Source of the DNA: Ostrinia nubilalis | Taxonomy: Eukaryota > Arthropoda > Insecta > Lepidoptera > Crambidae | Direction of reading: 5' to 3' | NCBI RefSeq assembly: GCF_963855985.1 | Contig: NC_087104.1 | Coordinates: 9,610,001-9,674,000 of the forward strand | Length of the DNA: 64,000 bases | Shown: in pieces, positions 24,701 through 32,960 of the stretch | Position numbering within the stretch: position 1 is the first letter of the stretch | Layout: each line of letters starts with the position of its first letter | Notes under the pieces: generated by a model | What the model saw: only the letters and a program-made list of their open reading frames with translations | Databases searched by the model: none | Told to the model about the DNA's origin: nothing | Made by a program: the position numbers and the translations under genes

Positions 24701-25721
24701 TGGAAAAATTGCACAATGGAGGCATTTGGTAGTTGCAGAAGAACACAACAGAAATTTTTTAAATTTTAAAAAACTGAATAGTACCATTGTAAATCCAACA
24801 TTCAAAACTAAGATGAGGGTGAAGTATGCTGCGCATGCTCTGAGTAATACCGTGGCAGCTATTTTAAAAATGATGGCATGGAAAGAAGTTTCTGATTGCA
24901 ATGATACAGCATTTGTGATTGAACAGTTAGATAAACTATTTGATTGTACAAATGGTCCATCATCTTTAAATGACGTAAAGAAAGGGATCCGGGAAAATGT
25001 TTCCACATCAAGTAATCACATTGAGTCTTGGACCTTTTATACTGATAAGTTAAAAACCATAAAATTTATAACAGCAGAAAACACGATACTAAAAAATGTT
25101 AAATGCGTAAAGGGATATCAAATATCTATCAAATCCTTAAACGATATTTGGGAAAAGTTAAAGAATGAAGGGTTTAAATATATGAACCTTAGACAGTTTA
25201 ACCAAGACTCTCTGGAAAACTTATTTGGAATCATTAGGCAACACAGTGTAACCAATAGAAATCCCACTATCACGCACTTTACTGCAGCGCTTAAAACAAG
25301 CATGGTTACTGGGCTGAAAGTGCCTCATAGCAGAAGTGCTAATTGTGAAGCAGACAACAATAAACATATGCTGGAATATAAAGACATTTTAAAAACTAAT
25401 TTAAAAACAACAGAAATAAAAATTAATGTTCAAGATTCCACAGACACTGAATTTTATCCTGTGTTGTCTATCCCGGACCCTGAAAACTTAGAACAGCCCA
25501 TTGAAAATTTGTGTAGCCTTGAAAACCAACCAGTAGTATATGTAAGCGGGTATTTAGCTGCCAAACTATTACAGAACAGTTCTTGTTTAATTTGTGAAGA
25601 GTGTTTGAGCGTGAAAACTCCTGTTGACAATGATTTGTATGCATATATATATCTCTTCGCGAATGGTGGCATGATAAAAAAAGTCTCGTTTATCCAACAA
25701 TTCAATTATGTACCACCGTAA
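21754..25721 (+). CDS. THAP-domain P-element-type transposase (THAP9-like)
   Basis: P-element transposases bind DNA through an N-terminal THAP zinc finger and cut with an RNase-H-like core. Exons: 21754-21854, 22089-22333, 22557-22610, 23021-23166, an uncertain exon ending 23724, and 23842-25721. The THAP finger is complete: CVIC, the pair CGGH, RFP, MW, HF and the AIPTL end. The last exon has the catalytic acidic motifs IFDEMALKK, TTVCDQGSTN and SLENLFGIIRQH, plus IYDIPHLFKSLRNNF, known from the GTP-binding insertion region. The exon ending 23724 starts at 23638 in the wrong phase, or near 23672 (GCAGAAATATTA) in phase but behind a weak acceptor. The frame stops at 25721, while similar coding sequence continues in another frame to 25996. 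No inverted ends were found, so it may be a domesticated gene or an element with eroded ends. Confidence 0.85.
25676..25682 (+). other. A7 run at the apparent frameshift in the P-like gene
   Basis: In the transposase frame the codons here are ATG ATA AAA AAA GTC. The downstream frame offset by -1 (AGT CTC GTT TAT) continues sensibly through TVNEAKQFYHDHIADQIYM to a stop at 25994-25996. A, AAA, AAA in the zero frame is a -1 slippery heptamer. A one-base deletion, a sequencing error or real frameshifting would all look like this. Confidence 0.6.
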
Positions 25722-25996
25722 ATGAAGCTAAACAATTTTATCATGACCATATTGCCGACCAGATATATATGGAAAATGTTGGAAAATTCATTTTCTTAAT
25801 GTTGAGTACAAATTGTAATTTTAGTTGGTTTAAATGTCAACAACATAATAAAGAAATTTATGATAAGATGTTTAAAATATTAAGTTACCTTTTTCTAAGA
25901 AAAAGTTGTAAAATCATTAATGACAGCTTCATAAAAAGTGAAAACAATTTTGCTGACAAAAGTAAAAAAGCACAGCAACAAAGCATTGAAAAGTAA
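25722..25996 (+). pseudogene. C-terminal continuation of the P-like transposase in the -1 frame
   Basis: Read in the frame entered by one -1 step at 25676-25682, the sequence stays open for about 105 codons. It encodes a plausible C-terminus with FSWFKCQQHNKEIYDKMF and a lysine-rich end, stopping at 25996. From the ATG at 25769 the same frame gives 75 codons. It is unclear whether it is translated. AATAAA-type signals follow near 26048 and 26200. Confidence 0.6.
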
Positions 25997-26541
25997 TCTT
26001 GAGGCTGAGGTTCGATCAGCTGATAAGAAAATTAAAGATGTTTATAAATAAAAATCCTATTTTTTCTTAGAAAAAGTTGTGAAAATAAAAGTTTACAAAA
26101 TTATAATTTCTGTACTTTGTTATAATATTCAATAATTCCTCATGCCTACAACTGCTATGTCATGTTCAATACTTATTGTAATATACCTATTTTATTTCGA
26201 AATAAATAATTTACGTTACAAAACTTCGTTTTACTTACACATAGTATAAAATAAAAATAGTAATCATTAAAATATTGAAGGTTCCTATACTAGATATCGA
26301 TATGCAATTACAACCCTAGCAAAGTATCGATAATCGATAAGTTATTACGAACGTCACTAATACTGTCAGAAAATAAGGCATTATGTTGGTAGCTCCGCCT
26401 GCAGTTTGTGCGGTTGGTAAAGATTTGCGGGTCGTTCTCTAAAATGCATATGTGTGCGTGAGCTCAAAAAATATCTATGGAGTGCCGTCTCTACTCTTTT
26501 ATGCTCTTTGTTGATTACCGACACAGTTAGCTTGCTACATA

Positions 26542-26730
26542 CAGGTGACCCAGAATGGGTGAATCAAACTGCTAGGGGAGGAGCTCTACTAATGTACTAT
26601 CCCTAAAAAATATGAAAAAAAAAATTGAGTTTGGATTTTTTTTTAAATAAAGTGCTCTAATCTCGAAATCTAGTCATTACTTTCAAAAGTTTTCCCCTAG
26701 CAGTTTGATTCACCCATTCTGGGACACCTG
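26542..26730. mobile_element. TA-flanked MITE, CAGGTGACCCAGAATGGG ends
   Basis: The 189-bp element has inverted ends CAGGTGACCCAGAATGGGTG and CACCCATTCTGGGACACCTG, flanked by TA at 26540-26541 and 26731-26732. It lies about 120 bp upstream of the almondex start codon, between that gene and the THAP gene, so it may overlap the promoter. Confidence 0.85.
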
Positions 26731-26849
26731 TATATAGTGATCTGTGCTGACGGTAAAATAAATAAGTGACTGTTGACGTTTACTGTCATCTGTGATTATT
26801 TTCGTGTTTGCGAAATCATAACACAAAAATGTAATAAAAATTTGTTAAA

Positions 26850-27888
26850 ATGCCGAGGATTTTACCGCTTAGAATTACCATTAGAGATTGTTTAGTTTTA
26901 GTTCTTTTAGTTATATTCAATACAATTCACATAACTGACATGGGTGAGTTAATATCTGTGTAAGTGCTCAAGTTATTGATTCGTGAATTTAACTCTTAAA
27001 TTTTATCCAATTATGTTTATTTACAGCGAATAATAATATTCCCAACAAAGAGAATAAAGTAAAGGATGATTCCAATGATAAGATGTTAAGCTTCAGCGAA
27101 AATGAGGATTATTTAAAAAGTTGTCCATCTGCTTTAGACCAAAAAAATGTTTCATTGTGTTCCACCTTACAATATCCTTGTATCTCCTGCAACCGAAGTA
27201 TAGATTGTCGTTATGGTGGCTTTTCCGACTACAAATGTGTTGTAAAACCTAAAGTAGTGTGTAATGTAAGTATGCCTACTTTTAAAATGCTGCACAAAAT
27301 GGTGTACTTTTTCTAATATTTTGTAACATTAATAAACTTATCATATTTTCAGGGCAGTAAAACATTCAACAGAACAGCTATGTGTAGATTTTGCTATCAA
27401 ACTGATAAGTGGGAACACAGGTGTGACCAGAAAGCAAATTGCAACTCAGTTGCTTCACCACTAACATATTACATGTAAGTTTTACATAATAATTAAGAGC
27501 TCTTTCTTTTGTTATTAAAGTTGCTTTTTATATTTTTTCTTTGGTACTAAATAAACATTTCTTCTTTCTCTTTGAAAATGTTGTTTACAAACATTTTTTC
27601 TTTTTCAGGACCAACTGCACAGTTTCAGATGATGTAATATGTTTAGGTCATAGAACATTTCTAAAGAAGATCAGGTGCTCTTGGACAGCTGGAACTAGAT
27701 GGGGCACTGCATTAATTCTTGCCTTGACTCTAGGTGGCTTTGGTGCTGACCGTTTCTACCTAGGTCACTGGCAGGAAGGCATTGGAAAACTCTTTAGCTT
27801 TGGTGGACTGGGTGTATGGACTTTAGTGGATGCCTTACTCATTGGTATCCATCATTTAGGCCCTGCTGATGGTTCTTTGTATAATTAA
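26850..27888 (+). CDS. amx: Almondex / TM2 domain-containing protein 3
   Basis: Almondex is a membrane protein that, in Drosophila, is needed maternally for Notch signalling. Four exons join in frame: 26850-26943, 27027-27265, 27353-27474 and 27609-27888, giving 244 residues. Donors are GTGAGT or GTAAGT and all acceptors end in CAG. Residues 1-33 look like a signal peptide with a hydrophobic core (CLVLVLLVIF). The middle is a cysteine-rich extracellular region (CPSALDQ to the C-x2-C and N-C-T segments). The TM2 domain follows, with two hydrophobic helices around the conserved GADRFYLG motif. The C-terminus GPADGSLYN is characteristic of TM2D3 rather than TM2D1 or TM2D2. The stop codon is 125 bp from the Ku70 stop on the other strand. 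Confidence 0.95.
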
Positions 27889-27931
27889 TTGTAGCATAAC
27901 TATTTATTGTAATTGTAAACTTCTCATCAAA

Positions 27932-27968
27932 AATAAAAGTAGTTGTTGTGGTAAACTTTTGATTTATT
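27932..27968. terminator. Facing poly(A) signals of almondex and Ku70
   Basis: AATAAA for almondex lies on the plus strand at 27932-27937. AATAAA for Ku70 lies on the minus strand at 27968-27963. Because cleavage normally falls 10-30 bases past the signal, the two mRNAs should overlap by a few tens of bases. Confidence 0.7.
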
Positions 27969-28012
27969 TAATACAAAAATAGCCACTCTTTGATGGCATG
28001 CAAAACAATAAC

Positions 28013-29794
28013 TTATGAACAATATTCATAGACTAAATTGACCAAGTCATTCTTCTTCAAGCCAGTTAAAGCTGGCAGGTTTGGATTGTTCTTCCATCGT
28101 AAAATGTTCTTCAACTGTTCAACAGTATACAAATTAACTTTCTTATCACTGACTCGATTTTGCAACAAACCTTCATCAATTTCCCCATCAAATTTTGCTT
28201 TTTTACTACCTACAGTAGTTTCCCTTGCTGCAGGCCTTTTAGCGACTGCTCCAAATGGACCAAATATTTCCTCAAACAATTCCTCATCAAGTTCTTGGAA
28301 TTTTGCTGGATCAGGTTTGGTTGTGTCCACAAAAGGTTCACTATCTTCTTCAGCTAAAGCTATTGCTTCTACAGCTCTATACTGAGACTGAAGTTTTGGA
28401 TTTTCAAACATTTCTGGTTTGTAATCAAATTTCAAAGTGTTCACAATGTCTTTCATAGTTCTTCTGTGTGCTTCTGAAATGTCAATATTATCTTCATCAT
28501 CCTCAACAGGAATTTGTCTTACACTCTCGATGAAAGGTATTTTGATGACATCAAATCCAATCTCTGCATTCAAGCCTAGAGGGCGACTGCATGGTGAAAG
28601 AGCAACAATATTTGGCCTGGAGTTTACTCTGGTACATAAGACACAGATAGCAACAACTTTCATTTCCAAACAGGCTTGGTGCAAGGCCTTAAATGCTACA
28701 GTGGACCCTTCAATGATCCCTTCATTGGGATATAAAAAGTAACCAGCTTTCAAAAACCACTTCTCCTTACAAATAACTCCAATTGGTTTGAAACCAAGTA
28801 ATTTCATCATGGGTGGACCAAATGGATTGCTTAACATTTTCTTTTCCTTGTCTGAAATCTCAATCCTTTCCCCTCCATATTCCTGATAGTGTATCAACTC
28901 TGATCTCAACACAGGAAGCTGTTTTGGCTCACTTTCAGCATCATCAACGTCCATTGGTGCACCATTTGAATTTTTCTCTTCTTTGAATACTTTCACTGTT
29001 TTTGTAGCACTTGTTAGAATAGCATTAGTATCTCTATCCAAGTTTACATTTTTAACGTAACCAGTACTCTTTAATAAACTGTATACACCAACTCCAATTG
29101 CTACTCCATTTCCAATTTCAAAACTCAAACGAGCAAGTGTCAAGTGTCTACAGGATTGCTGAAACATCATGTTTTCGATCTCCTTACAATCTGAAATAGG
29201 TTTGGGCACTGCCACTTCTTTTCCACCGTTTGCTTCAGAAATAAAGTTCTTATAAAAGTTATCTGAAGCCACATCTTCAGTGGCAACATTTATTATTTTG
29301 ATTTCAATATTGGACTCCACTAGGTCTGACACCCTCATATAAGTGGCCCTGTGGTCCGACTCAACTGGTGGTGAATCCAATCTAGTTAGCATTAGTATAG
29401 TGCGTGACAGTAATAGTTTTTTGCAGTTGGTAAACATTTTGCTACAATGCCACAGCGCATCTGACAACTTTAATTCTTTTGCTTGGCCGTATGAAGAAAC
29501 ATTACTGCTCTGAAGTTTTTTATAATCATCCAAGTTGGGCAAATTTAAAGGACAAATCTCAGTAACATTTTCTAGGCCGAAGCTGGCCGTCTCAGAGTCA
29601 CCTGTCCCATAGAGACAAACCCCAATGTAATGGTTACTGGCGAGCCGTAAATGCTGCCTCATCATCTGACAAGTCGCGACATGACTGATCGTAGGGCTTT
29701 CCGTGTTCAAAGGGTTGTAGGCATTTATCAGCACCACCACACCTGGAACTCCTTTCCAGGACTGGAATTCTTCATTTTCTTCGTCTGAGTCCAT
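28013..29794 (-). CDS. XRCC6: Ku70, DNA end-binding subunit (XRCC6)
   Basis: Ku70 pairs with Ku80 to form a ring on broken DNA ends and starts non-homologous end joining; it also acts at telomeres. One uninterrupted exon of 593 codons has no internal stop. The order is an acidic start (MDSDEENEEF), a von Willebrand A-like domain (about residues 17-215, with GVVVLINAYNPL and ILMLTRLDSPP), the beta-barrel and bridge (about 225-440, including the ALHQACLEMKVVAICVLCTR segment), a helical C-terminal arm, and a SAP DNA-binding domain at about 555-592 (VEQLKNILRWKNNPNLPALT). The SAP domain supports Ku70 rather than Ku80. It converges with almondex. The lack of introns could reflect intron loss or an old retrocopy; the intact frame argues that it is functional. 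Confidence 0.94.
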   Translation of the reverse strand: MDSDEENEEFQSWKGVPGVVVLINAYNPLNTESPTISHVATCQMMRQHLRLASNHYIGVCLYGTGDSETASFGLENVTEICPLNLPNLDDYKKLQSSNVSSYGQAKELKLSDALWHCSKMFTNCKKLLLSRTILMLTRLDSPPVESDHRATYMRVSDLVESNIEIKIINVATEDVASDNFYKNFISEANGGKEVAVPKPISDCKEIENMMFQQSCRHLTLARLSFEIGNGVAIGVGVYSLLKSTGYVKNVNLDRDTNAILTSATKTVKVFKEEKNSNGAPMDVDDAESEPKQLPVLRSELIHYQEYGGERIEISDKEKKMLSNPFGPPMMKLLGFKPIGVICKEKWFLKAGYFLYPNEGIIEGSTVAFKALHQACLEMKVVAICVLCTRVNSRPNIVALSPCSRPLGLNAEIGFDVIKIPFIESVRQIPVEDDEDNIDISEAHRRTMKDIVNTLKFDYKPEMFENPKLQSQYRAVEAIALAEEDSEPFVDTTKPDPAKFQELDEELFEEIFGPFGAVAKRPAARETTVGSKKAKFDGEIDEGLLQNRVSDKKVNLYTVEQLKNILRWKNNPNLPALTGLKKNDLVNLVYEYCS

Positions 29795-30076
29795 TTCGTT
29801 CCCCTTTCTGGAATAAATTACGTCTGTCTAAGCTTTGTTTCACCTACCCGGTACGAGTGCATGCATACTTGATTGATTTAGTAACTAGTTTTAATTCTAA
29901 AGATATTTCTCAATAGGCCGGTGGTTAAATGAAATTTATGAAATGTGTACAAACCTCTAAAATAAAATTAAAACAACTTGTTTAATTATTTTTTGTTTAT
30001 GTGCGGTGCGTCATCCCGGTTTTTTCTTTTGACACTGACAAATTAATGACATGTTCTGTCAAAACGTCAAGCAACT

Positions 30077-30136
30077 TTTTTTTTATATAGTTTTTTACGG
30101 CTCTGGGTATAAGCCCTTTTAGGCCACAAAAAAAAT
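30077..30136 (-). mobile_element. 60-bp 5'-truncated LINE end with 11-bp TSD
   Basis: GTCAAGCAACT at 30066-30076 and 30137-30147 flanks a 60-bp insert. The insert begins with a T run on the plus strand and contains TACGGCTCTGGGTATAAGCC. On the minus strand this reads as a LINE 3' end with a poly(A) tail, the product expected of target-primed insertion truncated at its 5' end. Confidence 0.7.
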
Positions 30137-30167
30137 GTCAAGCAACTGCTTTTTTTATTAAACAGAT

Positions 30168-30267
30168 GCTGGATTTACACTATGCGGAAATTAGCCGAGT
30201 CAAGTCAAAAAAACAGAGGAGTGGGATGAAATTCATTCATTAATTTCCGCGCAGTGTAAAAACAGCA
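30168..30267. mobile_element. 100-bp MITE with TGCTG...TTTACACT ends
   Basis: The left end (TGCTGGATTTACACTATGCG then GAAATTA) and the right end (TAATTTCCGCGCAGTGTAAA then AACAGCA) are imperfect inverted repeats of about 27 bp around a short centre. The target duplication is not clear. Confidence 0.6.
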
Positions 30268-30638
30268 TAAAATTAAAAAGTCATAGAGCATAAAGGCTGG
30301 CTGGAGCTAGTATTTATCGAATGAAAAAGTCATAGCTTCGAGTAATTAGCTCAACACTAGGCCAAGGAGACACCATTGATTGGCTTCCCGTCTCGTTGAA
30401 ATGTTATTCTATCAGATCAAACTATATTTAAATGTGTTTTTTATTAGGTACACAAACAGATCACTTAAATTATAATATTGGTATCTATATTAAATCGGTT
30501 AAAAACCTGCACCGCACACACAGCTTTCTGCAAGACCCAAAGGTTAACTGGCGGAGAATGCTTTTAGCATTAAGTCTACCCCTTGTGCATTAAACATATA
30601 CCATGCATGCGTAGACGAACAAAGTTGACTGACTAATA

Positions 30639-31100
30639 CAGGGTGGAATTTTGTAATGCCACCTGGAGGGAAAGTACTCTTAATACTGTAGATACAAAAT
30701 TGTGGTCAAAGAAAACATTTCTTTATTTTTGAAAAGAAATAGAACTGCATTCAAAGATTTCCAAAAATTTGCTTGCCACACCCGGGATTCGAACCAACTA
30801 AAATCTGTTAAAAATTACACCTGTATTTTATTGCATCAATCGTTAGGATTAAGTATAAGGATGAAATCATTCTAACAAACTTGGTAAATCAAATGAAAAG
30901 AAAACCATACAATCTCAATTATTGGAATTATTCACGGAAAATTGTGTGGATAGTGGTGAATTTTCGAAAAAAATTCGGAAAGCTTTGAATGCAGTTCTCT
31001 TTCTTTACAAAAACAAAGGAATGTTTCCTTTGAGTAAAATTTTCTATCTACAGTATTAAGAGTACTTTCCCTCCAGGTGGCATTATAAAGTTCCACCCTG
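30639..31100. mobile_element. TA-flanked MITE, CAGGGTGGAATTTTGTAATG ends
   Basis: The 462-bp element has inverted ends of at least 60 bp (CAGGGTGGAATTTTGTAATG and the inverse ending GTTCCACCCTG), flanked by TA at 30637-30638 and 31101-31102. The interior has a tRNA B-box-like string (GGTTCGAATCC on the minus strand) but no tRNA fold. Confidence 0.85.
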
Positions 31101-31191
31101 TATACCTATTTTTTATGGGTTCCAAGTTCCAACTGTTCCAAGAACCGGGATTACTTAACCTTCACTGGTACTGGACCTCAGATACTTTATA

Positions 31192-31508
31192 CAGGGTGAC
31201 TGGTAATTAGTGGCGGAGCCGTTAAGGGGAGGTAGTCTAGGGTTATTCCGACAGATATCACTATGAGACCTACCGTCCTTATTTAACGCTTTCCAAGATA
31301 TTCCTACTTAAAGAGTGTACCTAAAAAATTTTCAAATATTAATAAATCCTAAAAAAATGCCATTTTGGCCTAGCTACTTTGTTTTGTTTTGCAACAAAGA
31401 TAGTTAATTCTAAATAAGTAATATTAATTGTTAAATCTTCAACCTTGCAAAACCTGCTAAACAAAAACATAAATAAGGACAGTTTAGCACTAATTACCAG
31501 TCGCCCTG
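31192..31508. mobile_element. MITE, CAGGGTGACTGGTAATTAGT ends
   Basis: The 317-bp element has inverted ends CAGGGTGACTGGTAATTAGT and ACTAATTACCAGTCGCCCTG. The left side has TA at 31190-31191; the right flank has AATA, so the second TA has probably changed by a base. It shares the CAGGGTG start with the other TA-type MITEs here. Confidence 0.75.
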
Positions 31509-32359
31509 AATAAGAGTTGCAGTGAGAACGAGACGTGATAGGTAATACCTATCATAGGTAACACCTCAGATCATAGAAGGGAAAACACCCATGTGTAGTA
31601 GCTGTGATCCAAAATAATATTTTTAGCCTTTATATGAACAGTTATATTCTGATTTAATAGGCCATATTTAATTAAATGCCAATCCTGCCTTGCACGAATG
31701 TCTACCGCACGCGATTGCAATTATTGCACGTCCTTTGTTCGTCAGAATAGCACGAGGAAAAGATAAAGGGAAGTTCACACTAGTGCCGAACTTATACGTA
31801 GGTATTTAGTAAGTATAAAAAGTAAGTATAAAACTATAGGTACTTACTTATTTATGTACCGCGTGTGCGTCAACGCGCACTGTGAGAACTCATAGTAAAG
31901 TTTGTGAATACGGGCAATACGGGGCGTTACTCTACTTAGCGTAACAAGCACTATCGTTCATTGCTGACGAAGGGCGTGATTAAAGTTAAACATTGTGTTG
32001 TGTTGATTTTATATTCCACAATTGGTTCCAGAGATTAAAATTGATACTTTGATAGGATAAGTACTAAAAATATATCAGTTTCTGACGAGTAGTACCTAAG
32101 TAGTCTTTGTGACGAGACTTCAAGCTTTAAGTCAATCATCTCAATTAAACACCTAGGCTAGCTAGCTGACGCTGCGTATAATTGGCCGTAGTAAATGGTG
32201 CTCATAAAAATAGACATTACAATCACGAACAGGCAAGCAGCTGGTTTTAGGGATCTTGGAAGTTTCTACCAACATGCTCTACAACCAGTTGAATCTACTA
32301 GCAGCAGATGTGCACAACACAATGCATGCCAAGTATCAGGATTACATTGACCGAAGCTA

Positions 32360-32960
32360 TTAACATTGGTTGGAGGCGGTCGGCACCCGATCATACGGTG
32401 GCTCGGCAAGCAAGTGCAAACGAGGTGTAGGGAGGCGTTGGGCGGCCCGCGGCGGCGGAGGCGGCGAGCGTGCGCATTGCGTGCGGCGCGTCATCGCTGC
32501 GCGATCCGTCATTCGTTCGCGGGCCCACGCCGCGGCTCCACTCGTTCAGTCGGCCCCGGTCCCGAGCTCGCCGGTCGCTCGCCAGAGCCGAAGCCGTCAG
32601 CCGCACCTGGTGGTGACGTGGCGCCGGAGCGCTCCCCGACAGGACCCGGGCACGCGTGCGCGAGCGAGCGCGTGCGCGGAGCCTCCTGCGCGCGACGACG
32701 GGCCGCGAGCATGCGAGGGGCACGGCGCTGCCGCGCGTAGCGAGCCAGGCCGTGCGCGCTATCGCCATGGGCTGCGCCTCGTCCGCCGAGGAGCGCGCCG
32801 CCATCGCGCGCAGCAAGCAGATCGAGAAGAACCTGAAGGAGGATGGCATCCAGGCCGCCAAGGACATCAAGCTGCTGCTCCTTGGTAATGGAGCTTTCCT
32901 CTCTCTTTATCTAGCGGTCGAGGTGCGCGCGCACCCCGGTTGCAGCTCTATCGACTGCCG
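32360..32960 (+). promoter_or_regulatory. GC-rich promoter / 5' UTR of G alpha o first exon I
   Basis: About 600 bp of very GC-rich, CpG-dense sequence surrounds the first G alpha o coding exon, in contrast to the AT-rich surroundings. Long overlapping open frames on both strands here (for example 32366-32740, 32370-32888 and 32391-32870) come from base composition and are not genes. Confidence 0.6.

Larger units (their letters stand above)
29795..32366. other. Intergenic region between Ku70 and G alpha o, rich in MITEs
   Basis: No gene was recognised. It holds a small LINE-like insertion (30077-30136) and MITEs at 30168-30267, 30639-31100 and 31192-31508. A truncated inverted copy of the 3303-6990 MITE lies near 31862-31915, identified by GTTTGTGAATACGGGC and GCGCACTGTGA. 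The right end leads into the GC-rich start of G alpha o. Confidence 0.5.

Noticed and set aside
30760..30830. A tRNA gene, suggested by a GGTTCGAATCC B-box
   Set aside because: No A-box at the right spacing and no cloverleaf; it is part of a MITE.
32366..32888. Long overlapping open frames on both strands
   Set aside because: They lie in the CpG-rich G alpha o first-exon region, encode Arg/Ala-rich sequence typical of GC-rich noncoding frames, and only the MGCASS exon has family support.
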